Positions 19,967-29,835 of a stretch of 64,000 nucleotides of DNA are shown piece by piece. The position numbers were made by a program, and so were the translations under genes. The notes under the pieces are model-generated. The model was not told where the DNA came from. It saw nothing but the letters and a program-made list of their open reading frames with translations, and did not search any database. This DNA comes from Nakamurella sp040546275 (lineage in GTDB: Bacteria; Actinomycetota; Actinomycetes; Mycobacteriales; Nakamurellaceae), in contig NZ_JBEPNO010000004.1 of assembly GCF_040546275.1 (NCBI RefSeq), positions 235,541 to 299,540 on the forward strand. Direction: 5' to 3'. Every line of letters begins with the position of its first letter. Position 1 is the first letter of the stretch.

Positions 19967-21852
19967 GAGGGCTCCCCGTCATTGGTGGGCTTGTCGGGAA
20001 ATCCCATGGCGTGACGGGTCCGCAGCAGGAACTCCACCACGTCCTCACCGACGGCGAGGTGGTCGTCGACCAGGCCCGCCAACTCGGTGGAAGGTTTCCC
20101 GGCCAACAGGATCCGCTCGGCGCCGACCGCACGCAGGGCGTAGATCAGATCCTTGCCGGACTCGGCGTAGCCACGGTCGGAGCCGGCCAGGCAGACCACC
20201 TCGGGTGTACCGGCGGAGCGGTAGCCGGTCAGCACCTCCTTCACCGAACCGGTGACATCGCCCCCGACCGCGTCGATACCCCCGGCGGCAAAAGCGTTGG
20301 TGACGAACGCTGCTCGCCCGCTGTGCGCTGCCACCGGCCCGACGGTGGCGAGGAAGACCGAGCCGGGCACCGGCAGGTCCCGCATCGATTCGAAGGCCTG
20401 GGCCCAGGGTGAGTAGAACTGGTCGCCGTCGATGTCGAGCTCGACTTTCTTGCGTGACGGCAGTCTCTCGTGGGCCAGCGGGAACTCGCTCAGGCCGGTG
20501 ATCGGCTGCCGGCGGGTGGCGACCAGGTCCTCGCGGTGTGCGGCGCCCTCGGCCCACCGACGGACCAGCGAACCGTCGTACAGGGCCTGAAGAACCGACC
20601 CGGACGCCTCGATCCGCTGGAACTCGGCCCAGGCGGCATCTGCGAGTTGCGCGGTGAGGGCTTCGACGGCGTAGGACCCACCGGCCGGATCGGCCGCCGC
20701 GGTCACGTGGGACTCGCCGATCAACAGGTGGGAGATGTTGCGCGCCAGGCGTCTTCCGAGAGGATCCGGAACCCCGAGGGTGCTGTCGAACGGCATGACG
20801 GTGATTGATCGGGCCCCGCCGACCCCGGCAGCGAACGCTGCGATGGTGGTGCGCAGCAGGTTCGTCCAGGGGTCGTACTTCGTCATCATCGGACGGGAGG
20901 TGACGGCCTGCTGCATCTGGCCCGTCCGATCGGCGGAGGCGCCGGACAGATGTGCAACCCGATCCCACAACAGCCGCGCCGCACGGAACTTCGCAATGGT
21001 GGCGAACTGGTCGTCGGTGGCGGCGTAGCGGAACTCGATCAGCCGCAGTGCGTAGTCGATGCCCCCGGGGATCTCGCTGAGCACACGCAGGTAGGTGGCG
21101 CCGACCGCCAGTGACCAACCGAGCTCGGCCGCGGGGCCAGCGCCACGCTCGTGGGCCACGGTCCCGTCGACCACGAAGCCCCTGATGCCAAGATCTCTTG
21201 CAGCGTGCGAGATGCGCCAGAGCGGCTTCTCGAGATCCACCGGCTGCGGGGTCTGCTGCGAGAGCCGCACCAGCCGACCGGCCGGGTCCGCGCCGATGTT
21301 CGAGTCCGGATGCAGAGTCAGTTCCCTGCGCGTCACGATCCCGCGCAGAGCGGACGTGACCTCGATATCGGTGGTGTCGCCCGCCGGATAGCACATGACC
21401 GGTGCCAGATCGAGGTAGACCTTCCGCAGGACCTTGTCCAGATGGCCCGGTTTGGTGCCGTTGCCACCGACACGCAGCCACAGCGAGCTGACTCCGCCGT
21501 CCAGATCCTCCAGCGCGGTCGCCGCGGCCGCCTTCGGGTCGGGATCCGCGATGTAGGAGCGGACGTCCCAACCGGCCCCGGTGGAGGCCGCGCCTCCGCG
21601 CAGGAACGGTGCCTGTCCTGGCGCGGTCGCCTCCGTCAGGCCGGACGTCGCGGCAGTGTCGCCGATCGCGGGGATCGGCAAGCCCTCGAAATCAGTCCGG
21701 CCGAGTACCTCGAGGACCCGGTCGTCGGGATCGTGCTGATCCATGCGCCCGGACCTGCGGACGACGGCCGCGGCGACCCGCAGCCAGTCGGGCCGGCCCA
21801 CCGGCGCCGTACCGCTCAGCAGCAGGCGCGCTTCGTCATCGGGTCGAACCAT
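19963..21852 (-). CDS. mutA: Methylmalonyl-CoA mutase, small (non-catalytic) subunit
   Basis: A 629-residue paralogue of MutB. The barrel and a C-terminal flavodoxin-like domain are recognisable (FVTNAFAAGGID, VVCLAGSDRGYAES), but the DxHxxG cobalamin motif is absent, as expected for the structural subunit of the heterodimer. ATG 21852 is used; the stop overlaps mutB. The first 60 residues are variable, with an Arg/Ala-rich segment. The gene lies 62 bases downstream of a GCS2-type ligase gene on the same strand, too little room for a cobalamin riboswitch. Confidence 0.94.
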
Positions 21853-21914
21853 CTACCGATAGTAGGAGGCGCGTCGATGTGGGGTCCCGCTGGGCTCCGG
21901 TCCTGTTGGTCGGG

Positions 21915-23390
21915 CTACGGAAGTTCCCAGGTGTGGACAGGCTCGTTGGAGTGCATGCCCTGCGAATACAGGTGCAGCATCTCGGTCAGCGCCCGGTCGC
22001 GATCCAGGCCCTTGGCCTCGAGTCGCCGGACGGCCTCGATCTGCCACCAGGCGCCGTTGCGTCGCAGCTTGCAGCGATCCTCCACCACCGAGAGATACCG
22101 ATCACTGGTCGCCGCCGAGACACCCCAGCGGGCCAGACCCTCGTGGGCGAGCGGCAGCAGGTGCCGGAGGATGAGCTCGTCCCAGCTGACCTCTCCGAAT
22201 CCGGGCCAGTAGAAGATCGCGTCTGCCCCGTGCCGGGCGCCGGAGTCGAAGTTGGCCTCGGCGGCGTCGAAGGACATCTTCGTCCAGACCGGCCGATCGT
22301 CGCTGGAGAGCATCTTCAGGGCACCGTAGTAGAAGGCGGCGTTGGCCAGCACGTCGACGACCGTCGGGCCGGCCGGCAGCACCCGGTTCTCCACCCGCAG
22401 GTGCGGAACACCGTCGACGACGTCGTAGACGGGGCGGTTCCAACGGTAGACGGTGCCGTTGTGGAGCCGGAGTTCCTGCAGCCGTGGAGCTTTCCCGGAG
22501 GCGAGCACGACTTCCGGTTCCTCGTCGCTGGTTTCGGGCAGCAGAGCGGGGAAGTAGCGGACGTTCTCCTCGAACAGGTCGAAGATCGAGGTGATCCACC
22601 GCTCGCCGAAGAACACCGGCGGCCGGACGCCCTGGTTCCTCAGCTCCGGCGAGCGGGTGTCGGTGGCCTGCAGGAAGAGCTCGGTCCGCGTCTCGGCCCA
22701 CAGGTGCTTGCCGAACAGGTACGGAGAGTTGGCTCCCAGAGCCAGTTGTGGGCCGGCCAGTGTCTGGGCCGCGTTCCAGGTGGGGGCGAAGTCGGCCGGC
22801 GAGACCTGCAGGTGCAGCTGCACCGAGGTGCACGCCGATTCCGGGGCGATGGTGTCGGCGAACATCTTGAGGCTCTCCTGGCCGGTGATGTCCAGTTCCA
22901 GATCCTCCCGACGATGGGCGAAGATGGCCTCGCTCAGCGCCGCGTACCGCGGATTGGCGCTCATCCAGTCGTCGTGGAAGTGCTCCGGCCGCAACGTCGG
23001 CAGGATGCCGATCATGATGATCTCGGAACCGGATTTGTTCGCCTTCGACTCCGCGTGGTCCAGCGAACCCCGCAGCATGGTCTCCAGATCCAGCAACGAA
23101 TCACCGACCAGCGGCCCCGGTGGGACGTTCAGTTCGATGTTGTACTGGCCGAGTTCGGTCTGGTAGGCGGGGTCCGCGATGGCCGCGAGCACGCGGGCGT
23201 TGGCCATGTCCGGCTGCCAGTCCTGGTCGACCAGGTTCAGCTCGATCTCCAGCCCGGTCAGCGGCTTGTCGAAGTCGAAGATGTGCTCGGCCAGCATCTT
23301 CTCGAAGACGTCGAGGCAGCGTCGCACCTTCTCCCGGTACCGCTGTCGCTGTTCGCGGGTGAAGGAGCCACCGGAGATGTCGTCGCCCAT
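21915..23390 (-). CDS. GCS2-family carboxylate-amine ligase (glutamate-cysteine ligase-like)
   Basis: A 491-residue protein. The N-terminal part has the GCS2 strand GLEIELNLVD, followed by QYNIELNVPPGPL and TSVQLHLQV, which in this family line the ATP/Mg and glutamate sites. It should join an amine to a glutamate-type gamma-carboxyl with ATP use; whether the product is gamma-glutamylcysteine is unknown. Actinobacteria mostly use mycothiol, so a different product or ergothioneine-type pathway is possible. It lies directly upstream of mutA with a 62-base gap, perhaps one transcript. A gamma-glutamylcyclotransferase gene lies 1.5 kb away on the far side of an M20 gene. Confidence 0.82.
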   Translation of the reverse strand: MGDDISGGSFTREQRQRYREKVRRCLDVFEKMLAEHIFDFDKPLTGLEIELNLVDQDWQPDMANARVLAAIADPAYQTELGQYNIELNVPPGPLVGDSLLDLETMLRGSLDHAESKANKSGSEIIMIGILPTLRPEHFHDDWMSANPRYAALSEAIFAHRREDLELDITGQESLKMFADTIAPESACTSVQLHLQVSPADFAPTWNAAQTLAGPQLALGANSPYLFGKHLWAETRTELFLQATDTRSPELRNQGVRPPVFFGERWITSIFDLFEENVRYFPALLPETSDEEPEVVLASGKAPRLQELRLHNGTVYRWNRPVYDVVDGVPHLRVENRVLPAGPTVVDVLANAAFYYGALKMLSSDDRPVWTKMSFDAAEANFDSGARHGADAIFYWPGFGEVSWDELILRHLLPLAHEGLARWGVSAATSDRYLSVVEDRCKLRRNGAWWQIEAVRRLEAKGLDRDRALTEMLHLYSQGMHSNEPVHTWELP

Positions 23391-23567
23391 CGTGGTACCT
23401 CAGCGTTTCTCTCTCGCAGCGGGTGCTGGTCTGGGCCTGCCGATGAAGCGGGTGCTTCCTCTGCCGGGCACTGCGGGTTCGTGTGGACTTCGCGCGGACA
23501 TAGCCAATCACACGGGTAACGTGGCCCGCGCCGGACCACGATCGAAAGACGGAGACGAGAAGTACAG

Positions 23568-24827
23568 ATGAGATCCGAACCCATCTCCGATGCCGTGAAC
23601 TCTGCCCGGAAGGCACCGGTGCCGACCGTGCCCGGCGCAGACCCCGGGTCCGGTCGCGGACCGGAGTGGCTCGACCGGTACCTGCTCGATCGACTGCCGG
23701 CACTGGTGGCGACCCGCCGCGACATCCACGCGCACCCGGAGCTCGGGCACGCCGAGTCGGCGACCTCCGCGGTGATCCTGCGTTCGTTGCGTGACGTCGG
23801 GATCACCGGCACCCTGTTGCCCAGCGGCACCGGTGTGGTGGCCGAGATCGGTTCTGGTGAGCGGCTTGTCGCGCTGCGCGCGGACATCGACGCGCTGCCG
23901 CTGCGGGAGGTCACCGGACTGCCGTTCGCCTCGACGGTGCCCGGGGTGGCCCACGCCTGCGGTCACGACATCCACACCACCGCGCTGATCGGCGCGGCCC
24001 AGGCGTTGGCGTCCGCCGGTGACCTGCCCGGCAGCGTCCGGCTGATCTGGCAGCCGGCCGAAGAGATGATGCCCGGCGGTTCCGAGGAAGTGATCGCCTC
24101 CGGTGCTCTCGCAGGTGTCGAACGCATCTTCACCATCCACTGCGACCCGCGGCTGGAGGTCGGCCGCGTCGGGCTGCGGGTCGGGCCCATCACCTCCACC
24201 AGCGACGTCATCGATCTACGACTTGCCGGTCCCGGCGGACACACCGCACGCCCTCACCTGACGGCTGATCTGATCCATGCGATGGGGATGGTGATCACCG
24301 GCCTGCCCAGCCTGCTCACCCGCCGGATGAATCCGAGGTCCGTCCCGGTGATGGTGTGGGGCAACGTGGCGTCGGGCGTGGCCGCGAACGCCATCCCGGA
24401 GTCCGGGACGTTGCGCGGCACCCTGCGGCTGATGGACCGCGGTGGCTGGGATCTCGCCGAACCGCTCGTGCGGGAAATCGTTGGAGCGATTCTGGCGCCG
24501 ACGGGTTGCGGATTCACCCTCGACTACCAGCGCGGGGTGCCTCCGGTCGAGAACGATGCCGTGAGCACCGAGATCCTGCGGGCGGCGGCCACTACGGCCA
24601 TTGGCTCGGAAAGCATTGCGCTGGCCGAACAGTCGACCGGTGCCGAGGATTTTGCGACCTATCTTGACCACGTGCCGGGGGCACTGGCCCGGGTAGGCGT
24701 CTGGGACGGTGTCGGGCCCCAGGTGGACCTGCACTCGCCCGGCTTCTGCGCCGACGAGCGGGCTCTTCCGGTTGCCGTCCGGCTGCTGGCCCTCACCGCG
24801 ATGGAATCTTTCGACGTCCCGCGCTGA
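23568..24827 (+). CDS. M20-family amidohydrolase
   Basis: A 419-residue metal-dependent amidohydrolase (AmiA/HipO-like M20D group). Metal-site motifs are ALRADIDALP, ACGHDIHTTA (Cys and His), QPAEE (general base) and TIHCDP, with the last site TGAEDF near the C-terminus. The dimerisation lid lies at about 205-325. Substrates in the family are N-acyl amino acids, hippurate or indole conjugates; specificity is not visible. The 177-base region before ATG 23568 is shared with the divergent GCS2 ligase gene. From memory, amiA1 of M. tuberculosis is a close neighbour of lpdA, as here. Confidence 0.9.
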   Translation: MRSEPISDAVNSARKAPVPTVPGADPGSGRGPEWLDRYLLDRLPALVATRRDIHAHPELGHAESATSAVILRSLRDVGITGTLLPSGTGVVAEIGSGERLVALRADIDALPLREVTGLPFASTVPGVAHACGHDIHTTALIGAAQALASAGDLPGSVRLIWQPAEEMMPGGSEEVIASGALAGVERIFTIHCDPRLEVGRVGLRVGPITSTSDVIDLRLAGPGGHTARPHLTADLIHAMGMVITGLPSLLTRRMNPRSVPVMVWGNVASGVAANAIPESGTLRGTLRLMDRGGWDLAEPLVREIVGAILAPTGCGFTLDYQRGVPPVENDAVSTEILRAAATTAIGSESIALAEQSTGAEDFATYLDHVPGALARVGVWDGVGPQVDLHSPGFCADERALPVAVRLLALTAMESFDVPR

Positions 24828-24858
24828 TCGAGCCGGCCGGGCTTTTCCCGGGGGCCTG

Positions 24859-25311
24859 TCAGCTCCCGGTCGAGCGGCAGGGGCGATGGCGGAGGTCGCG
24901 GACGTACTCCGTCGGCGCGTCGGCCGCCTCGGCGCCGTCGGCGATGACGCCGAGGTAGCGGGCCGAGGGAATGCCGCCCTCGAAGGCCTGGAGGGCGTAG
25001 AGCCAGGCGAGCTTGGCTCCCTCGAGCGTCTGGACCATCACGCGGATCTTCGAGTAGAGGCCGAGATCGGCGCCCTCCCAGGAGTCCAGGGTGCGCTCGT
25101 CGGAGTCGGCCATGTCGTAGAGGACGACGAAGACGTTCGAGCCGGGCTCCTCGACCACGGTGGCCAGTGCGCCCTCCCAGCCGAGGTCCTCGCCGCCGAA
25201 GGTGAGGCGCCAGTTGGGCATCCAACCGGTCCCGGCCACCGGGGAGGACGGACAGCGCTGCAACATCTGCGCGGGGTCCATGTTGGACCCGTACGCCGCA
25301 TAGAGAGCCAT
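24859..25311 (-). CDS. Gamma-glutamylcyclotransferase-like protein
   Basis: A 150-residue protein from ATG 25311. The fold signature LYAAYGSNMDP at the N-terminus is the substrate-binding loop of the GGCT/AIG2-like family. The centre has LYDMADSDERTLDSWEG, where an acidic residue serves in catalysis in known members. It would release 5-oxoproline from gamma-glutamyl compounds, but many bacterial members have no assigned substrate. It converges with the M20 gene. A GCS2-type ligase nearby makes a gamma-glutamyl cycle conceivable; this is inference. Confidence 0.8.
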   Translation of the reverse strand: MALYAAYGSNMDPAQMLQRCPSSPVAGTGWMPNWRLTFGGEDLGWEGALATVVEEPGSNVFVVLYDMADSDERTLDSWEGADLGLYSKIRVMVQTLEGAKLAWLYALQAFEGGIPSARYLGVIADGAEAADAPTEYVRDLRHRPCRSTGS

Positions 25312-25351
25312 GTCGCGCAGCTTATCGGGCGCTGTTCCGCCGTCGCCTCTC

Positions 25352-26769
25352 TCACCCCAGGAGTGGCTCGACGAAAAGGGCGGGCCCGGGCCGGGCTGAG
25401 GTCGAGCCGACCTGCTCCAGATCGCCCGTCCGGACATCGAGCCGGACCATGTCGGGACCGGTCATGCGGCTGTTGAGCCCTGAGCAGCTGAACAACAGAT
25501 GGTCGTGGTCCTCCCAGACCGGTGGTCCTTGTCCGTGTTCACTCGTCTCGGCATCCTGGGGCAGAACCAAGATCCGGGGGCGGCTGGCCTCCATTTCCGG
25601 ATCGAAGATCGCCAACTGCGGTCGCTCGCCTTCACCGGTGAAGAGGAAGGTGTAGACCAGTTCACCTCCTGGCTTCAACAAGGTCGCTGCTTCCGCGTAA
25701 TGCGGCCGTCGTGTTCCGTCCTGACGCAACAGATAACGACCGGACCGATCGCGGCGGACGGTGGTGCCGGTGACCGGGTCGAGTTGCTCGATACAGCCGA
25801 GTGCACCAGCTGGACTTGTTCTATTGTCTCGCGAACATCGTCGGTCGTTGCCAACAACTGTTCGGCCAACTGTTCGACGGCAAAACTGGCGGGCCCGCTC
25901 CACAACACCAGAAAAGCGATATCGGAGGCAAAGCTGGAGTACCGGGTGACCTCCTCGTACCGGGCAAGTGACATCGCAAGGTCAGGATCGAGTTCGACGA
26001 CGTCCTGCGGGCGCGGCGGGTCGTTCGCCAATCGGATGCGATCGGGACCGGCCGACTCGAGCACCCCGGCGGCCACCAGGAGAGGCACGGCAAGGTCGAG
26101 TTCGTCGAGTGAGACCTCCGGTGACGCAGCCATCTCGATGCCGTGCAGCAAGACATCGAACCCGGGAACCACCTCGGTCCACGGCGTTCCGGTGACAGCA
26201 GCGACCGGTGACTCGCGTCGCTTCAACCAGCTCGGCGGGACGACCGGCGCCGGCCAGAACTGCACCAGCCAGACGTGTTCGTCCTCGTCCGTGTTCAGGC
26301 GGCAGCAGATCCGGGCCCGGAGGTCGCCTGGTCGGGCCAGCACGAGTTGAGCGGACTCGGCGAATCCGCTGGTGACCTGGCTCAGGCCGACGACGCCGGT
26401 CACGCTCCGAAAGGGCGTCTCGACCACGGTGTCCCACCTCGCGTCGTCACGGGCCGGTGCGCTGTCGTGGGACTCCAGACGCACGGGCTCGTAGGACCCG
26501 CATGCCGGACCGTCCAGCCATCCGGACCCGCCACGCCCGATGGTCCCGCAGGGTTGGGCGTCGGTCCCGTACTCGTCGAGAAGAGGGAGGTCGTCGTTCG
26601 TCTCTCCGGTGAAGTTGTCATAGCTGTCCCGAACCAGGAACGTCCCGTATTCCGGGCTGTATTCGTCGTCCTCGTAAGCCGCGAGAAGCGTCGTGGGCAG
26701 GGACCTTACCGTCGGTAGCCGTGATTCCGGTCCCGACCGATACGGTGGTCGCGTGGACGGCGGGCGCAC
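25352..26769 (-). pseudogene. Uncharacterised protein gene broken by a frameshift
   Basis: Two reading frames on the minus strand form one protein. The first runs from near 26769 to a stop at 25675, and its coding quality fails after ATTDDVRETIEQ. The second ends at 25352 and becomes protein-like at GCIEQLDPVTG. They overlap at 25675-25903, and the switch is needed at about 25800-25840; the second frame is -1 relative to the first (one extra or two missing bases). The total would be about 470 residues. The N-terminus is acidic (YEDDEYSPEYGTF); the C-terminus looks like propeller or beta strands. No family was recognised. There is also no good start: only a GTG at 26769 lacking a ribosome site. 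A pseudogene or a sequence error are both possible. Confidence 0.6.
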
Positions 26770-26784
26770 GAGAGGTGAAGACCG

Positions 26785-28191
26785 ATGACCAGGATCGTGA
26801 TCATGGGTGGTGGCCCGGCCGGGTACGAGGCGGCGCTGGTGGCTGCCCAGTACGGCGCCCAGGTGACCCTCGTGGAAACCGATGGGGCCGGTGGTGCCTG
26901 CGTGCTGTACGACTGCGTGCCGTCGAAGACGTTCATCGCCTCGGCCGGCGCCAGGACCGCGGTGCGGGACGCCGGGGGGTTGGGCATCAGGATCCCCTCC
27001 GACAAGGTCGAGGTCGACCTCCGGGCCGTCAACAGCCGGGTCCTCTCGCTCGCGCTCAAGCAGTCGGCGGACATCGGATCCAAGCTGATCGCGGAGGGCG
27101 TGCAGATGGTCTTCGGTCATGCCCGGCTGGCCGATGCCGCCCCCGGCCTTGCGGCACACCGCATCGAGGTCACCGCTCCGGACGGGACCGTCACCGATCT
27201 GGAGGCCGATGTGGTGCTGATCGCCACCGGCGCCAGTCCGCGCATCCTGACCAGCGCGGTACCGGACGGGGAGCGGATCCTCACCTGGCGTCAGGTCTAC
27301 TACCTCGACGAGATGCCCGAGCACCTCATCGTGGTCGGGTCGGGAGTGACCGGCGCCGAATTCGCCTCGGCCTACACCGAGATGGGTTGCAAGGTCACCC
27401 TTGTGTCGAGTCGCGACCGGGTGCTGCCGAGCGAGGACGCCGACGCCGCCGCGGTGATCGAGGAAGTCTTCACCGAGCGCGGGTCGGTATTGGCGAAGCA
27501 GGCCAGGGCGGAGTTGGTCGTCCGGGACGGCGACGAGGTGATCGTCACGTTGACCGACGGCCGGGAGGTGCGGGGTTCGCACTGCCTGATGACCGTAGGC
27601 TCGGTGCCCCACACTTCCGACATCGGTCTCGACAAGGTCGGGATCGAGGTGCCGGCAAGTGGTTTCATCCCCGTTGATCGGGTGTCCCGGACCTCGGTGG
27701 CCGGTATCTACGCCGCGGGGGACTGCACGGGGGTGCTGATGCTCGCCTCGGTCGCTGCCATGCAGGGACGGATCGCGATGTGGCACGCGCTCGGCGAAGG
27801 TGTGCCGCCGCTGCGGCTGCGGACGGTGGCGGCCAATGTGTTCACGCACCCGGAGATCGCGACCGTGGGCATCTCGCAGGCCGAGGTCGACGCCGGTACG
27901 GTGCCGGCGCGGACGCTGATGATGCCGCTGTCCACCAACCCACGCGCGAAGATGACCGGGATGAAGAACGGCTTCATCAAGCTCATGATCCGACCGGCGA
28001 CCGGGATCGTCATCGGCGGGGTGGTGGTCGCCCCCGAAGCCTCCGAGCTCATCCTGCCGATCGCCCTGGCCGTCCAGAACGGCCTGACCGCCAAAGATCT
28101 GGCCTACACGCTCAGTGTCTACCCGTCCCTGTCCGGCTCGATCACCGAGATCGGCCGCCGTTTGATGCACTACGACGGCGATCTCGGCTGA
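26785..28191 (+). CDS. lpdA: LpdA-type NAD(P)H-quinone oxidoreductase (flavoprotein disulfide reductase family)
   Basis: A 468-residue flavoprotein. FAD site GGGPAGYEAAL at the N-terminus; redox pair GGACVLYDCVPSK (Cys39, Cys44); NAD(P) site VVGSGVTGAEFAS; second FAD motif GIYAAGDCTG. The C-terminal interface reads YTLSVYPSLSGS where lipoamide dehydrogenases have the His-Glu pair (HAHPTLSE), so both acid-base residues are replaced. That matches M. tuberculosis LpdA (Rv3303c), which reduces quinones rather than lipoamide. ATG 26785 follows GAGAGGTGAAG. The gene stands alone on the plus strand, 15 bases from the disrupted divergent gene. Confidence 0.92.
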   Translation: MTRIVIMGGGPAGYEAALVAAQYGAQVTLVETDGAGGACVLYDCVPSKTFIASAGARTAVRDAGGLGIRIPSDKVEVDLRAVNSRVLSLALKQSADIGSKLIAEGVQMVFGHARLADAAPGLAAHRIEVTAPDGTVTDLEADVVLIATGASPRILTSAVPDGERILTWRQVYYLDEMPEHLIVVGSGVTGAEFASAYTEMGCKVTLVSSRDRVLPSEDADAAAVIEEVFTERGSVLAKQARAELVVRDGDEVIVTLTDGREVRGSHCLMTVGSVPHTSDIGLDKVGIEVPASGFIPVDRVSRTSVAGIYAAGDCTGVLMLASVAAMQGRIAMWHALGEGVPPLRLRTVAANVFTHPEIATVGISQAEVDAGTVPARTLMMPLSTNPRAKMTGMKNGFIKLMIRPATGIVIGGVVVAPEASELILPIALAVQNGLTAKDLAYTLSVYPSLSGSITEIGRRLMHYDGDLG

Positions 28192-28586
28192 CGCCGGCCG
28201 GCCACACCGCACGCACGCCTCGGACCTCGGGTGACCGCCCTCGGCGCATACAGAAGTGCCCGGCGCATACAAAAGCATCTGTTTTCACCTGATTTGCCCG
28301 GAAAACGGCATTTCTATATGCGCAGCCCAAGTGTGCATGCGCGGGTGCCGGTGGCCGTGGTCTGTGTCCGTGTCCGCGGTGGTCGGTGTCCGCAGTCGGT
28401 GTGGGGCCGGTCCCTGCATCATGGGAATCAGCAGGATTTGCTGCAGAAGACAGCGTTGTCCCACTGAGAGTGACCCAGGATCACCCTTTCGCAACAAGTC
28501 TTGTTGTTCACAGGGTCTTCACATCTGATCGTTATTCGTGCAAACTACCGGCGTCCGGAGTTCTCACGAATCACCCAGGAGTATCG
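28192..28586. other. Intergenic region between lpdA and the sedolisin-like gene
   Basis: Contains a repeat element at 28262-28323 (described separately), a second GGCGCATAC at 28243-28251, then about 160 bases of ordinary sequence. The last 90 bases are less GC-rich (TTGTTCACAGGG, GATCGTTATTCG) and may hold the peptidase promoter, but I cannot define boxes with confidence. AGGAG at 28577-28581 is the ribosome site of the next gene. Confidence 0.5.
28262..28323. repeat. Palindromic element, left copy, upstream of the sedolisin gene
   Basis: Begins GGCGCATAC and ends TATGCGC, giving near-perfect inverted ends (7 of 8 bases). Inside is a smaller inverted repeat, GTTTTC (28281-28286) and GAAAAC (28301-28306), enclosing CCTGATTT. 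The same plan recurs at 29836-29918 with a longer stem. It lies 71 bases after the lpdA stop and may act as its terminator. Confidence 0.65.
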
Positions 28587-29750
28587 ATGAGAAGAAGTGT
28601 CTTCGTTGTGGTCGCCGCTGTGGCCGCATCCCTGCTGATCGGTCCGGTAGGTCTGGCCGCAGCCTCGTCGGCGCCCGCTGCCCGCGGGCATCATGCGGGT
28701 CGCGTCTGTACCAGAGCCACTGCCGGGACCGCGTCGTGCGAGGCCCTCGTGCAGGAGGATGCCAACGGAAAGCCCCTGGCCACCGCCACTCCCGGCGGCT
28801 ACGGTCCGGCGGACATCCGGTCCGCCTATGCGCTTGCCTCGTCCTCCAGCGGCGGGCGGACCGTCGCGATCGTCGACGCCTACAACGATCCGACCGCTGA
28901 AGCGGACCTCGGGGTCTACCGGTCGCAGTACGGACTGTCGGCCTGCACCACCGCGAACGGCTGTTTCCGCAAGGTCGGGCAGACCGGTGGGGCCGTTCCG
29001 ACGACGAATGCCAGCTGGGCACAGGAGATCTCACTGGACCTGGACATGGTGGCGGCAACCTGCCCCGACTGCAAGATCCTGTTGGTGGAGGCCAAGAGTG
29101 CATCGTTCGCAAATCTTGCTGCCGCGGTGAACTACGCGGCGACGCAAGGTGTTTCAGCAATCAGCAACTCCTACGGCGGGTCCGACTCCTCGGCCAGCTC
29201 GGCATATGACCACCCCGGGATCGCGATCACCGCATCCACCGGTGACGGTGGCTACGGCATCGAATCGCCCGCTTCCTACGGGACCGTCATCGCCGTCGGT
29301 GGTACCAGCCTGACGAAGTCCTCCAACAGCAGGGGCTGGACCGAGGCCGCCTGGAGTGGTGCAGGCAGCGGTTGCTCGACGCTCAACGCGAAGCCCAGCT
29401 GGCAGACGTCCGTGACGCAGTGCTCGGGCAAGGCCAATGCTGATGTCTCCGCCGTCGCGGACCCGAACACCGGCGTCGCGGTCTACGACTCCACCGCCTA
29501 CCAGGGCTCGAAGGGCTGGTTGGTGTTCGGTGGGACAAGTGCGTCATCGCCGATCATCGCCTCGGTGTATGCGCTGTCCGGCAACACTTCCGGCTACCCG
29601 GCCTCCTACACGTGGGCCCACACCTCGTCTCTCAACGACGTCACGTCCGGGACCAACGGCTCCTGCCCGACGACGATCTGGTGCACCTCTCGCACCGGAT
29701 GGGACGGACCGACCGGCCTCGGCACACCGCGCGGTACTGCCGCGTTCTGA
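28587..29750 (+). CDS. Secreted sedolisin-like (S8/S53) serine peptidase
   Basis: A 387-residue protein from ATG 28587, six bases after AGGAG. A signal peptide (RRS, hydrophobic core, cut near AAASSA about residue 27) directs export. The catalytic set of sedolisins is visible: Glu147 and Asp151 (AQEISLDLD), the oxyanion Asp near 220 (STGDGG) and Ser318 in GGTSASSP. Paired cysteines (CTTANGC, CPDC, CPTTIWC) suggest disulphides outside the cell. It lacks the large propeptide of classical sedolisins; only about 50 residues precede the catalytic domain, as in other short actinobacterial relatives. Related repeat elements flank it, and a strong terminator follows. Confidence 0.9.
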   Translation: MRRSVFVVVAAVAASLLIGPVGLAAASSAPAARGHHAGRVCTRATAGTASCEALVQEDANGKPLATATPGGYGPADIRSAYALASSSSGGRTVAIVDAYNDPTAEADLGVYRSQYGLSACTTANGCFRKVGQTGGAVPTTNASWAQEISLDLDMVAATCPDCKILLVEAKSASFANLAAAVNYAATQGVSAISNSYGGSDSSASSAYDHPGIAITASTGDGGYGIESPASYGTVIAVGGTSLTKSSNSRGWTEAAWSGAGSGCSTLNAKPSWQTSVTQCSGKANADVSAVADPNTGVAVYDSTAYQGSKGWLVFGGTSASSPIIASVYALSGNTSGYPASYTWAHTSSLNDVTSGTNGSCPTTIWCTSRTGWDGPTGLGTPRGTAAF

Positions 29751-29835
29751 TCTGCCCGTCGGATCGGTCGGAACGGCGATCCAATTCAGTCCCGCGTGTC
29801 ACGGACTGCCTGGGATCACCGCTCCAGCGTGTCGG

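Noticed and set aside
21853..21914. Cobalamin riboswitch before mutA
   Set aside because: Only 62 bases are available and no B12-box was seen.
25790..25850. Programmed -1 frameshift in the gene beside lpdA
   Set aside because: No X-XXY-YYZ slippery heptamer or stable downstream structure was visible on the minus strand.
26770..28278. Minus-strand continuation of the frameshifted gene across lpdA
   Set aside because: It is antisense to lpdA and has Arg/His/Gly-rich shadow composition.
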